Shown: one piece after another, positions 53,475-64,000 of the stretch
How the letters are laid out: each line of letters starts with the position of its first letter
Position numbering within the stretch: position 1 is the stretch's first letter
Source: Liopterus haemorrhoidalis
Lineage: Eukaryota > Arthropoda > Insecta > Coleoptera > Dytiscidae
NCBI GenBank assembly: GCA_963971575.1
Contig: OZ020618.1
Span: 46,018,509 to 46,082,508 of the forward strand
DNA length: 64,000 bases
Direction: 5' to 3'
Translations under genes and position numbers: made by a program
The notes under the pieces: generated by a model
The model's database searches: none
Told to the model about the DNA's origin: nothing
Seen by the model: the letters and a program-made list of their open reading frames with translations, nothing else

Positions 53475-54500
53475 TGTTTTATTGCTTTTCAGAATATTCG
53501 CCTTTAAGATTTATGCACTTTGACATACGTTCAAACTAATTCTCGAAACATTTCACTCTGAAGTTGGTATCTCAAAAACATGGTTTTCGAGAGTTTCAAC
53601 AGCTTCTTGAGGTGATGAAAATCGCTGTCCACGCATTTTTTGTTTGACATTGGCGAACAAAAAAAAGTCGTTAGGGGATAAATCAGGTGAATACGGATAT
53701 GAGACATTAATTCGATGTTTTTCTCCTTCAACGTTTGACGTGCTGTGTGGGAGCTTGCATTGTCATGATGAAGAATGATGCGAAGTTTTTGGTTATTTTT
53801 CATAATTTTGTCGATGACTTCTGGCAAACAAATGGTTGTATACCATGCAGCAGTAACTGTTCTCCGATCTTCTATAACTCTATAGGAATAGTTGTGACAT
53901 GTGCAGTACAACCGAAGAAACAAACGATTATTTTCTTGGAAGTACTTCGAGAACGAACAACTTTTCTGCGTTTCGGTTCGTCTTGGAAGACCCAAACAGT
54001 GGATTGTTGCTTAGTTTCCGGTTCATATGAATAAATCCAAGTTTCGTCACCTGTAACGATGTTGTATACGAATTTTGCAGTGCCTAGGTTGTTTTTTTTT
54101 TTTTTTTTTTTAGCATTCCCTTACACCAATCAACACGAGCCTTTTTTTGAGCTTCGGTCAAATTATGCGGAATCCATGCGGAACAGATCTTTTTCACAGC
54201 TAAATGTCCATGCAAAATCGAATGTATTGCAGTTTGCGATATGCCAAAGGATGCCTCTATCTCACGGTAAGTCACATGCCGATCTTCTTCAATCATTTAG
54301 CGCACAGCATCGATTTTTTTTTGAATCAGAACCACAACGCTATTCTGCAAACCAATTGTAAACAGTCTTTTCTGATGGTGCTGCATTATCAAAAGTTGCA
54401 CGAAGCGAATCTATGCATTGTTGTTGAGTTATGCCTTCACTAAAATCGTAAAAAATCATCGAACGAAAACCTTCACGAGTAATATTAATTTTTTTACAAA
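53475..54500 (-). pseudogene. mariner transposase, near full length but frameshifted
   Basis: From the right the minus strand gives ITREGFRSMIFYDFSEGITQ, QQCIDSLRATFDNAAPSEKT, VYNWF, then (54084-54296) MIEEDRHVTYREIEASFGIS, QTAIHSILHGHLAVKKICSA and NLTEAQKKARVDWCKGML. After an A run comes WIYSYEPETKQQSTVWVFQD-like sequence (Asp block), RRTVTAAWYTTICLPEVIDK, LRIILHHDNASSHTARQTLK (second Asp) and, shifted, SPDLSPNDFF and the C-terminal CINLKGEY. All three catalytic positions can be seen across frames. At least three frameshifts and a long A tract inactivate it. Confidence 0.82.
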
Positions 54501-54944
54501 CTTGTTTTTTTTTTAAGGTTTACTGTCAACAAACTACTCGATCAATTTATAAGCTACAACTGATTTCTGACACATTTCAATATTGCCATCTAGTGGTCGT
54601 TTGTAAATACATAAAAGGTAACCTTCGTATAAAACACTCCGTCCTTTCCAGTAAATTCGAGATCATTCTACTTGAATATCAAACGCCTGATCGACGTGCG
54701 GAGAAGCAAAACTATATTATAGGCCGTACATTTTCGAAACAACACACTGCACAGAAACGAGTTTTTGACTGAGAACTTACTGCGTTTACGCGCACGCCAA
54801 GCAGTGGCGTGGTGTATTACTTAGTATTTTATTAGTCAGCTGTTTAAGACCGCCACTGGTAAAATAGCTGAAGTTCGCGTCGATTTGATGACTCATTGTG
54901 TTGTTTCGAAAATGAACGGCCTCTAGTAACTCTACATAACCAAT
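54501..54944. other. no gene seen
   Basis: AT-rich flank of the mariner; no signal recognised. Confidence 0.4.
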
Positions 54945-54955
54945 GATCAACAAAT

Positions 54956-54960
<5 letters not shown>

Positions 54961-55021
<61 letters not shown>

Positions 55022-55022
55022 T
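54961..55022. repeat. (AT)n microsatellite, retroposon tail
   Basis: About 28 AT units forming the 3' tail of the minus-strand retroposon. The copy at 49748 ends with only five or so units, so the tract expanded after, or varied at, insertion. Confidence 0.9.
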
Positions 55023-55743
55023 ATTCTTTTTTCCCCTAGGCCTAGCGGCGTTCAGGGTATTAGCCATTACAAAAAATAAAACCAAATAAAATCAATCCAA
55101 AAATAAATAAATAACAACCACTACAATTTACAATGTTATTCTCTTTTCTATCTTCTTGCTCCAATGTCGCTCTCCTTCTTCCTGTTCTCCTTCTGGTTTC
55201 CCTCTCCGATCTCCTTCCTTCTTGCTTCCTGTTCTCTCGCCCATCTTTGCTTTATTTTATTATTTTTTTTTTATTTTTTTTTTATTTCATTCTCTTCCCT
55301 TCCAACCATTTCTTCACCCCTCCTCCTATCTCTCTTCCCTCCTCCCCATTTCTAGGTAACCTCATCCCCCTTCCTTCCGTCCATTTCTCCCCTTCTGCTT
55401 CCCACCGGGTCTCCTCCTTCTTTCCTTTAGCCCGTCCTGTTATCCTTCCCCAATCTCAATCCTTCTTGCCTCTAATTCCCTCGCCCACCTCTCCCCCCTT
55501 CCATCTTCGTGCAACAGGTCTAATGTGCTCCCCGACCATACTGTCATCTCTCTACACCTCTTCGCGAGGTGCTCTATGTCTTCCTCCTCCTCCCCGCACA
55601 TCCTGCACATATTTTCCTCCTGTTTCCTCCAATATCTATATCCTCTCTCTTCATTCCCGCACCTTAGCCTCGCAATCCTCCTAACTCTCCCTCCTGATCT
55701 TCCTCTTTCTCCCTTTAAGTAGCTTGGTACCCCTATAGTTCTG
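54961..55743 (-). mobile_element. 5'-truncated R1-like retroposon with 16-bp target duplication and (AT)n tail
   Basis: GATCAACAAATGGTAT lies on both sides (54945-54960 and 55744-55759). The minus strand starts in the C-terminal coding tail with RGYRYWRKQEENMCRMCGEE, then EEDIEHLAKRC, a C-x2-C-x12-H-x4-C zinc knuckle of the kind at the end of R1/LOA-clade enzymes. It is followed by the same purine-rich region and GCCGCTAGGCCTAGGGGAAA as in the copy at 49748, and ends in a long (AT)n tract. The long plus-strand frame here is just the antisense of purine-rich DNA. Confidence 0.88.
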
Positions 55744-55759
55744 GATCAACAAATGGTAT

Positions 55760-57235
55760 CGAAAATCAAACATCGCTCATTTATTAAGGCTTTATCCACT
55801 TGAAATGAAATTAGATATTCATGCCATCACTGAAATTAGCCTGAATCAAATGTCAGCACATATGTTTCGGACTGCTGGTTTAAGTTTGCGGCATAGCAAA
55901 TTAATTTACTTAAACCGTACATTTTTACGAGAAATAGGTTTAATTCTAATGGAATACAATGTACAATGTGTTTTTTCCGAGATAAAACCAGTTTAAGTAC
56001 ACCCGGAAATAATATAAACATTAGTTTCAGTTAACTACACCCTGCGACTGTAAAAAATTATATGCAAAGATTTATTAACAACTTTCAATATAGTTTCAAT
56101 AGCAAAAGGCAAAACTAATTTAAATTTCTTTATAACCTATTCTCTTATTTTATGTGACATATATTATACAAAATGATTTATTAACAATTTCTTTAAGCAA
56201 AAAGTTAAATTTTATTACTTAAACCTTAGTTTTCTCATTAAAATCGGATAAGATAGTGATTTCATCTTGCTGCGTATGGGAAATTGCAGAATTTTATTGC
56301 ATATTTATTGCTTGACTTGTTTTATCATTATGACTAATTAAACTTTTTTTTTGCATGTTATTAAATCTTGATGCGATGCTGATGTGTTCATTATTGGAGT
56401 TTATTCACCATAAAAGAAAATAACATGTCAATACTATAATTAATTTTATGTCTGTACAACTTCAGACAGACTGTATTGTTAACTATCTTTATATGTTATA
56501 AATAATGATAAGGTGTGTGTGATCGGTTGTATTTCAACACTTCTGCCCTATTTAAAAATATATTATAAAAATAAAGGATAAAGTAACAATTTGATACAGA
56601 TGTTGTGTTCGGCATAAAGCTACATTCACAGCTCTAAAATTAATAGGCTACCCGCTACGAGTAGTTCACTGTTGATTGTCACTGACAAGTTTGTATTATG
56701 GTAGGGCTGCCATACGTCCCGGTACACCGAGACATGTCCCGGTTTTGAGGTCTATGTCCCAGTGTCCCTGTCCAAGAATCATTTGTCCCGGTCGATTTAA
56801 AATTTACGCATATTAAAAAATTATTTTCCGGTAATATTGTACATACATAATACCTAATATTGATACGCGCACGCATCACATTTGCAACATCGACATTCGA
56901 AAGTGGATCGCCCATTAATTTATATTATTTTAGATTTGGTACAGACGCATACATAAAAAAACATCACATTTTTCAAGTCGAACTGAGTGTTCCAAAATGA
57001 TTCACCATTGATCCCAACGTTTTGCTCTTGGAATACCTATTATACTGCCCAACAAAATATTTTTTTTATCTTGGTGCTGGAAAAGTAAAAACTGATTTTG
57101 GATATTTTTGATGTGCTGATTCCAAAAATACCTGACTCTTTTTCGTAGCAGCTCTAGTTTTTGAGATACAGACTAATTGATTTTAGTTTTTTATCTAAAA
57201 ACGGTAAACTTCCTCCTTGGACAGCAAAGTGGATA
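55760..57235. other. no supported gene; hAT-like end near 56702
   Basis: AT-rich. At 56702-56800 a cluster of GTCCCGG motifs (AGGGCTGCCATACGTCCCGG) resembles one end of a hAT-like MITE. The matching end was not found. Confidence 0.4.
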
Positions 57236-57890
57236 TACAAAATATCCTTGTTTTTTTTATGTCATTGGGACAGCAGAGCTCAGGATCAGCACTGGGTTAA
57301 CAGAAATTGGGTGATTTCCATTAAGAAATGTCATAATTCAAGAAAAACAAAACGTTGTCAACGAACCTTTGGTTGCGAGAGAGAAAATTATATTTCCACC
57401 CTTGCATATCAAGTTTGGGCTCATGTAGCAATTTGAAGGCTTTAAATCGAGATGGACTTTGTGTAGGCTATTTGAAAGCCAGAATATTTGATGGTCCTCA
57501 GATAACGCAACCTACTGGAGATTCACAATCCAATCCAACCGCATCAATGAACGAGATTGAATCCAATTCTTGGTGTTCATTTATTTAGTAGTTCATTTAA
57601 GTAGTACAAAATTTTCTTGGAAATCATAAGGCAGAGAATTAGTGGAAAATATGCTTTCAAACTTTAATATGCTCGGTTGTATTATGACCACTTACCAGAA
57701 AACCAAGGTGATTTTAGCGAAGAACTGGGGGAAAGATTCCATCAGGACATAAAACTATGGAAGATAGATATCAAGGAAGATAAGATAGCCGAATGAAGGC
57801 CTACTAATGTTGGAGTCTTCAGAAAGACTGTTCTGGTAAACTCCATACTAGAAAGTCGTACAAAAGAACCTTTTTAAATGATAAGTGATG
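57236..57890 (+). pseudogene. decayed ORF of a widespread uncharacterised animal family
   Basis: Across several frames the plus strand gives LFFLCHWDSRAQDQHWVNRN, ALNRDGLCVGYLKARIFDGP, QITQPTG, FLGNHKAEN, LPENQGDFSEELGERFHQDI, K, MEDRYQGR and KLHTRKSYKRTF. I remember this order (C-L-WDSR...HW, F.GPQIR, FLGNH.AENY, PENLG..SDE.GERFHQDI, RYQG.W...M.ADYCW, KSYKR.F) from large sets of arthropod and cnidarian predicted proteins that are probably transposon-borne. Their function is not known to me. Stops and frameshifts show it is dead. Sequence 57890-58110 may be its 3' region. Confidence 0.6.
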
Positions 57891-58384
57891 AATGTATATT
57901 TATCTACTCTGTGAAATAAATACCTTATTTTGTCTCTTTTGTGTCTGTAGCTGGCAGCTGGAGCAAATATTAACAATAATAAAGTGAAAAATACACAAGT
58001 CAAGAAATATGATATTATTGTAAAAGAGGCCAATATAGCGTATCTCAAAAACTAGATCTGATAGACCAAATCTGACGGCTATTTTGGATTCTGTGCCCAA
58101 ATATTACCTAGAGACAGTTAAAAACTCGCAAAGGCACCAAAATGTCTGTTGGGCTGTTATCAATCTCTTTGTTTTTTTGTGTTCTAAATTTTTTTTTCCA
58201 TTAATTTTTTAAAAGAATTGAATTTATTTATAATAAAGGCATGATTGTCGATAAAAGTTTTTGAAGTTTTTTTTTTTTTTTTATTGGTTTCTCCGTCGGT
58301 ATTCGGACAATTATGGCACCACTATCTTATGGTAGCGCTAGCGACCATTAACAGCTTTAAACTTAATAAATTATGCGTTGTCGA

Positions 58385-59203
58385 CTGTTTTCCAAACTTC
58401 TAGCTAGTATGGATGTCTAGCTTATGACTCAACCGAGAGTACATCACACTGGGGTTCGTTTGGCCACAGGTGCTTTTCGCACCAGCCCAATACCAAGCCT
58501 GCTGTGTGAAGCAGGCGAACCGTCACTGTACAATCGCCGAAATATTCTATCCCTGCGATATATGGCTGCACTCAGTGCCAAGCCAGATCATCCCGCGTAT
58601 GACCCTATTCTACAAAATATGCGTACAGAGACTCACAACAGAAAACCAAGAGCCAATAGGCCTTTTGTTCTGAGGACTTTCGACATTTTGAATGATATTG
58701 ATTTTAATATGCCCGAAATGGCAAGTTTCGTTTTGTGTGTTGTTTCACCATGGACGCTACCGCGTCCGCTAGTAAATCTCACATTAACTAGGCTTGATAA
58801 AGATACAACGTTGCCTACCGAATACCAACATGAGTTACAAAGAACACTGGTCCTTAGGTTCGAGGATAATGTCATTTTTACTGTCGGATCAAAATCCGGA
58901 ACCAGGGTTGTGTGTGCGTTTGTTGTTTTGAATCCACGTCAACAGTTTTAGTACCGTCTGCACTCTATAACGATTGTTTATACTGCTGAGCTGTACGCTA
59001 TTTTCAAGGCCCTGTGTTTTGTTTCGTCAGAGCAAAGTTGGTCAAAGTTGCTGAGCGCTTTGAACAGTATCCAAGATCCAGATCCAGTGCATCTTCTTGT
59101 TCTAAAGATCCGGTTGCTACTCCACAATCTGAAGTCTCAGAATGTGAGGGTAGAGCTGTTTTGGATACCGGGACATGTTGGTATGAAAGGTAATGAAGTG
59201 GCA
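58385..59203 (+). pseudogene. jockey-like LINE fragment: RT tail and RNase H
   Basis: The main frame (58424-58951) has VHHTGVRLATGAFRTSPIPS, LLCEAGEPSLYNRRNILSLR and YMAALSAKPDHPAYDPI, the segment between reverse transcriptase and RNase H in jockey-type LINEs, then FTVGSKSGTRVVCAFVVLNP. The RNase H first motif is normally YTDGSKS, so its catalytic Asp is Val here. After a frame change come TAELYAIFKALCF, SIQDPDPVHLLVLKIRLLLH and VRVELFWIPGHVGMKGNEVA. The sequence is cut at 59203, where a mariner remnant begins. RNase H would remove the RNA template during copying; this one is inactive. Confidence 0.85.
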
Positions 59204-59620
59204 TAATTTGACCGAAGCTCAAAAAAAGGCTCAATCAGGAAAAACAACCATAAACGTCGCATCGTTCTTCATCATGATAATGTAAGCTCCCATACAGCAC
59301 GTCACAAAATTAATAATTTGAAGGAGAAAAACATCGATTTAACGTCTCATTGCCCGTATTCACCTGATTTATCCCCTAACGACTTTTTTTCCCCCAATGT
59401 CAAACAAAAAATGCGTGGACAGCGATTTTCACCACCTCAAGAAGCTGTTGAAGCCTTCGGAAACCACGTTTTTGAGATACCAACTTCAGAGTGGAAAAAA
59501 TGTTTCGAGAATTGGTTTGAACGCATGCAAAAGTGTATAAATCTTAAAGCCGAAAATTTTGAAAAGCAATAAAACTGTGTGTAACAAATAAAAAAATCTT
59601 TCTTATTTTTTGTAAAAACT
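59204..59620 (+). pseudogene. mariner transposase, internally deleted C-terminal part
   Basis: Begins in the middle of a mariner (HNLTEAQKKAQ), jumps to IRKNNHKRRIVLHHDNVSSH (second Asp), then LKEKNIDLTSHCPYSPDLSP, NDFF (third Asp) and the C-terminal CFENWFERMQKCINLKAENF. Same lineage as 46140 and 53475. The first catalytic Asp is in the deleted segment. The left end is a direct junction with LINE sequence, without a mariner terminal repeat. Confidence 0.82.
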
Positions 59621-59654
59621 TAGGAGTACCTACGTCATGTTTTAATCTCACATA

Positions 59655-60217
59655 GACCGGGAGCTCATGACATTTTTGGTCCCCGATTTCATACAGCATG
59701 CTTTTTGGAGGAGAGAATATTTACCCTGTGTCAACAAAAAAGGGATGGTACTAAACCCCTGCACGCTTTCCGGTCATAGGGAAAATTGCATTTCCACTTG
59801 CACAAAATTTTTGTGTATTTCTCTGATTTAATATTGCTTGCCCTTTTGTCAAAAGAAAGTTATAACAAATTTAAAGTCTTTTAATTATAGGCATGCTGTA
59901 TGAAAACGCGGAAAATCATATTTTTTATTACAAGATCACATGACCGTTGGAGCCCTTTGGGACCCTGCGAATCGAATGCATATAATTAAAAGACTTTAAA
60001 TTTGTTATAACTTTCTTTTGACAAAAGGGCAAGCAATATTAAATCAGAGAAAATCACAAAAATGTTGTGTTTCAGTGGAAATGCAATTTTTCCTATGACC
60101 GGAAGCGTGCAGGGGTTTAGTACCATCCCTTTTTTGTTGTCACAGGGTAAATATTCTCTCCTCCAAAAGGCATGCTGTATGAAATCGGAGACCAAAACCT
60201 GTCATGAGCTCCCGGTC
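59655..60217. mobile_element. TA-flanked foldback MITE with about 240-bp arms
   Basis: GACCGGGAGCTCATGACA at the left and its inverse at the right, flanked by TA (59653-59654 and 60218-60219). The arms pair almost throughout (ATTTCATACAGCATGC, AAAGGGATGGTACTAAACCC, TTTGTCAAAAGAAAGTTATA) to about 59895 and 59982, leaving a loop of about 90 bp. No coding content. A transcript would form a very long hairpin. Confidence 0.9.
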
Positions 60218-60219
60218 TA

Positions 60220-61559
60220 ACACGAAAAGCAATATGTGAAACACTACTCTTTTAACAGTTGTAAATTATTTTCTCTTGCGTCACAAAAATGTACCAAAGA
60301 ACAGAGTTGAGAACTACTGCTTTAAACAACTTCTATTTAAACAAACATAGAAAAAAACATTTATCAAAGTTATGAAATAAAACCAGCAAAAAAACAAATG
60401 AGTAATATTTACACAAAGTTTAAAGAATTGTGTTATCTATCTTGTAAAAATACTATTGAAATAATAATAAATGTCAAAACATGAATTTTTAATTCAATTC
60501 TTGTAAAACAACGATGCGAAAAAGTCGGTGTATAGTACAAATCACCATGGTTCCTTTCTTGAGAGGGTGATGAATAAGCAAGCGTTAGTTTTAAGATGTA
60601 AAGTCGACAGTAACAAGTCATACATCTTCTATTTTATATGGCGCCTATGTCCGTAAGAGTCCGATGGGAATCTAGTCACCACCCAAAAAAAGGATATAAA
60701 AATGTCGCAACGTAGCTTGCATGCAGTGCTCAGACATAAGGTACAAATGTCTCATCCTTTCGGCCATGGTTTGACCTCACCCCCCGTTGTTAAACCAAAC
60801 TCTGACAACCATACCATATTCTAGTTACAACATTGATGAAGCTTTCTCTAACTTATCTCCATTGTGATGTTTGTTGAAATCTCAATGTGGTACGGTCTAC
60901 GAGCAATTGATTTTATAATCTTTTCAATTTAGTAGATGTTATTGGTGAGACACAATACAGATGGACAAGGTTGATAAAGAAATGGAAAGAAACACGTTAC
61001 GTGTATTTACTACAGACTATTCTATTATGTCTGATTTTGACTCGTGTGTCTGTGTTTACATAGGCGCCGACTACATACTTAATAAAATTACTTCATTTTT
61101 TATACCAAAGAAAGACATTACGAATTATAATACACGGTGTGCCTTATGTGTCATAGTGGTTAAAACATTCTATTACTTATTTTAATTGACATTTGAGGGT
61201 GTTTTATTTCAGATCTATAGCGTTATTCTCAACAAAATATGTAAACTTTGACTGGCTAAAAACCTTCCAAATTTAAATATGTCCAGCTGTTAACATGTGG
61301 TGCATCTGCAATATTAAAACAATGTAAAACTGAACAATTCTGTTCCGAACAACTCTATTGAATTGATGAAAGATTTAGCGTCCAATGTAATGTCAGATAA
61401 ATAAAGTTACATTTAACTTCTTTGGACAATTTTAAATTATTTCCAGAAACACACAATGTTTCGCCAAGAAATTCTTGGCTTCATCGCTCCATTCGATCTA
61501 ATCTCCACTTCGATATTTTTTCAAGATCATCTCTAACTTCCACTAATGCAACAATTTAT
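60220..61559. other. no gene seen
   Basis: AT-rich, a few 60-75-codon frames without motifs. Confidence 0.4.
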
Positions 61560-61567
61560 GATATATC

Positions 61568-61760
61568 AGGTCGTCAAGGATGAAATTTGCAGTTAATAAT
61601 ATTGGCAACTTGAACAGCTTATTATTTGATATTGGCTTAATATCTCAATGCTTCAGAGTGGAAAAAGTGCTTCGAAAATTGGTTCAAACACATGCAAAAC
61701 TGTATTGATCTTCATGGTGAACATTTTGAAAAACAACAAAGCCACTTTTGTTGATAAATA
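61568..61760 (+). pseudogene. two abutting mariner ends
   Basis: 61568-61640 is a left-end fragment (GGTCGTCAAGGATGAAATTT, then AGTTAATAATATTGGCAACT) of the mariner found complete in structure at 61830-62671. From about 61648 it is followed by SEWKKCFENWFKHMQNCIDL and HGEHFEKQ, the C-terminus of the other mariner lineage (as at 49201). Both are truncated at the junction. Confidence 0.75.
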
Positions 61761-61829
61761 ATTGTTTTTAATCTCTTATCCCGAAATATAAAAGCCAACA
61801 CGCGTACGTACGTACGTGCGTTCTATCTG

Positions 61830-62671
61830 GTCGTCAAGGATGAAATTTTTAGTTAATAATATTGCCAACTTTAACAGCTTATTTATTATTTATTATTATT
61901 ATTTGACACTCTGTTTTTCTTTTTGTTGCTAAGTTACACATTTGCCCGTTTAAAGAAATCATTGTATGCTCTAAAAAATATCAAAAACTTTTTTAAATAA
62001 TTAATTTTGTCGAAAATGGAATGGTCGAAAATTCGCACTATGAAGTATGAGTTCTTACGTGGAACTACGGCATCGCAGAGCGCGAAACATTAATAGTGTT
62101 ACTACGCAGCAGACAATATCAAAATGGTTCGCAAAATTTGGTACAGGTAACTTAAAAACAAAAAAAAAACTAAAAAACAATGGATCATCGATCAAAGCAG
62201 AAATATACTGCAACCAACTGATGACGAAATGATGCAAAAACTTAAAGAAAAACTGCCTAGATTGATCAACAGATCGACTCCTATCTTATTGCATGATAAC
62301 GCTAAACCACACACTGCACAAATGACTGAGGCAAAACTACAGGAATTGGAGTTGGAACTTCTTCATCATTCTCCATACTCATCAGACCTAGCCCCCACTG
62401 ACTACGACTTCTTCCGCAATTTAGACAACTTTTTAACTTTTAGGAAAAGAGTTTAATTTCGACAATGCTGTAAAACTGGCCTTCCAGGAATTCATTGACT
62501 CTCGTCCGCCAGGGTTTTATACCACCGGCCTGAACAATCTACCGCTTAAATAGCAAAAGTGTATAGACAATATGGGTGTGCATACTTTGATGAATAAAAT
62601 AATTCCTTATATTTGATAAGTTATCAACCAACTTTGCCTTTTTTTCTACAAATTTCATCCTTGACGACCTA
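61830..62671 (+). mobile_element. mariner, internally deleted (about 840 bp)
   Basis: Left end GGTCGTCAAGGATGAAATTT and its inverse AAATTTCATCCTTGACGACC at the right, followed by TA. The left flank does not show a clean TA. Confidence 0.85.
62015..62560 (+). pseudogene. DD34D mariner transposase, internally deleted
   Basis: N-terminal pieces: EWSKIRTMKYEFLRGTTASQ, SARNINSV and TQQTISKWFAKFGTGNLKTK. After the deletion: MMQKLKEKLPRLINRSTPIL, LHDNAKPHTAQMTEAKLQEL (second Asp), PYSSDLAPTDYDFFRNLDNF (third Asp, 34 residues on) and, frameshifted, FIDSR and LNNLPLKWQKCIDNMG. The first-Asp region is gone. The lineage is distinct from the other mariners here. Inactive. Confidence 0.8.
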
Positions 62672-62790
62672 ATACATACAAAAATATTAAACTAGAATAA
62701 AAAAATATAAAACAACCGTTGTTGGCTTTCATTCAATAAGGATTCGTTAAGCGGGGTACACTCGTAAAAAGTATCCTCTATTGAGTCTTA

Positions 62791-63684
62791 CGAGGTGTGT
62801 AAATTAAGTAACCGGACTGGCAACATAGCGTTTGATCTGGCAACATTTGCGACGCGGGACTTGGAGGGGTGACAGGTGAACATGTGATACGCCTTCAGTA
62901 CGAGTTTGAACTCACCAGAGTAATTGTGTTGTCCGTAGCGATTTTTTTCGTGAAACAGTTTTTTCTAATGCCTTCAAAAAATGAGTGACATTCATTTCGA
63001 GCAACGGTATACTATCAGGTTTTTCTTCAGGCTTGGGCACAGGGAAAACTTTTGCAAAACTTCAACAGGCCAACGGAGACAGTGTTTTGTCAAGGACACA
63101 GGTTTTTGGTGGTTTAATGCATTTTCAGAAGGAAGAGAGTTGATTGAAGATGACTCACGCAGCGGAAGGCCTTCATCTTCAAGAACCGATGAAAATGTCG
63201 ACAGAATCCGGGATCTTGTGCGTTCAGATCGTCGGTTGACAGTCAAAATGATCAGGAAAGAGTTGAATTCGACTCACACTACCATTCATCAGATTTTGAC
63301 TAATGAATTGCAGATGACAATGCACCTTGTCACACAGCAATTTCAATAAACGTGTTTTTGGCCAGTAAAAACATTTCTGTGACTCCTCATCCTCCTTCTT
63401 CGCCTGACTTGAGTCCTTGTGACTTTTTCCTCTTCCCAAGATTGAAAAATCACGTCAAGGGACGTCATTTTGGGACACTCGGAAACATTCAAACGTCTGT
63501 AAGCAACCAGCTGAAAGCTATTTCTTTTTAAGGGTTCTGTTATAAGGATTGGAAAAACCGTCTCCAGCGCTGTGTGACTTCCAATGAAGTTATTTTGCGG
63601 GAAACAATATTAAATTGTAATTCTATTCGAATATATATTTTTTCGGTTACTTATTCAGTCCGGTTACTTAATTTATACACCTCG
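62791..63684 (+). mobile_element. mariner, internally deleted (894 bp)
   Basis: Ends CGAGGTGTGTAAATTAAGTA and, inverted, CGAGGTGTATAAATTAAGTA, both continuing ACCGGACTG, flanked by TA (62789-62790 and 63685-63686). Confidence 0.92.
62981..63600 (+). pseudogene. DD34D mariner transposase, internally deleted
   Basis: The first frame (62981-63349) has SDIHFEQRYTIRFFFRLG, WWFNAFSEGRELIEDDSRSG, RPSSSRTDENVDRIRDLVRS and LTVKMIRKELNSTHTTIHQI, then the deletion. In another frame it continues as DNAPCHTAISINVFLASKNI (second Asp), PPSSPDLSPCDFFLFPRLKN (third Asp, 34 residues after) and the C-terminal YKDWKNRLQRCVTSN. The first catalytic Asp is deleted. Ends are intact, so it could be moved by a relative. 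Confidence 0.85.
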
Positions 63685-63709
63685 TACATATGTAAAGTAT
63701 GTTCCTTTT

Positions 63710-63892
63710 TATGTTCCTTGGTTTACGCGGAACTAAATTTTCAATTCTAGTTACTTTTACCGATTTATTGAAGCTTTTGATCATTTTATTAAGGAAAAGC
63801 CAACTTCAATATATAAAAAAATAGCTAATGACAACTTACAAAAATGAAAATTTCGGTTAGTTCCGCCTAATCGTTTAGAATAGACTGTAAAG
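63710..63892. repeat. MITE of the AGTCTGTTCC family
   Basis: TGTTCCTTGGTTTACGCGGA continuing ACTAAA at the left and TTAGTTCCGCCTAATCGTTT continuing AGAATAGACT at the right, as in the copies at 18915 and 19177. The last 108 bases of the window hold nothing recognisable. Confidence 0.75.
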
Positions 63893-64000
63893 ATTAAAAT
63901 ATTTAATAATTTGAATATAAAATTCAATATGAACTGACTTTATGAGGCCTTATGCTAGAGCTTGTTTAGATTAATGGTAAATCCGGCTTTGCCTCAATCC

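Noticed and set aside
55133..55684. 183-codon plus-strand open frame, Ser/Pro/Leu-rich with hydrophobic runs
   Set aside because: It is the antisense of the purine-rich 3' region of the minus-strand retroposon at 54961-55743. The same bias gives open frames in three phases.
58424..58951. 175-codon open frame that could be taken for a host protein
   Set aside because: Its motifs are those of a jockey-type LINE between reverse transcriptase and RNase H, and the RNase H motif continues downstream after a frame change.

Overview
This window reads as a transposon-dense, AT-rich stretch of an animal nuclear genome, most likely an arthropod and probably an insect. The reasons are the repertoire (several mariner lineages including a DD41D group, Tc1, hAT, pogo, PIF/Harbinger, jockey-like and R1-like non-LTR fragments, tRNA-derived short retroposons), spliceosomal exon signals, and the absence of operons, ribosome binding sites or prokaryotic genes. 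I cannot place the species from sequence alone.

The only likely host gene is on the minus strand: two short, GC-richer exons with clean splice sites, a 36-nt micro-exon (28938-28973) and a 34-codon exon (18128-18229). Both are phase 0. They join across a 10.7 kb intron into an acidic/Ser-Thr linker followed by an EW..AA.GDY..L..L start of an ankyrin region, which resembles sosondowah (SOWAH) proteins. The rest of that gene must lie outside the window or in exons I could not see, so much of the window is probably intron.

Layout. 1-4.0 kb: a pogo-like transposase with a C-terminal PHD-type finger (cut by the window edge), then a hAT element with a perfect 8-bp target duplication that itself contains a second, deleted pogo-type element. 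4-18 kb: palindromic MITEs, a deleted DD41D mariner, a Ty3-like gag fossil, a repeat family carrying a tRNA-Thr-like segment, hAT and LINE relics, and large foldback elements. 18-30 kb: the host exons, several hAT elements with exact target duplications, a mariner split by a small unidentified retroposon, and the longest DD41D mariner. 30-36 kb: non-LTR reverse transcriptase copies on both strands. 37-50 kb: decayed mariner, Tc1 and hAT copies, a SINE with 12-bp duplications, a Harbinger derivative with an open 70-codon frame, and a Tc1 element with a possible 62-bp intron nested in a hAT. 50-64 kb: two 5'-truncated retroposons of one family, repeated mariner fossils, a decayed ORF of a widespread uncharacterised family, an RNase H fragment and several deletion-derived mariners.

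Essentially every transposase or reverse transcriptase here is broken by stops, frameshifts or deletions, so little if anything is autonomous. The value of the window lies in how precisely insertions can be resolved (target duplications, paralogous empty sites) and in the one host gene they surround. I found no convincing novel multi-gene system.
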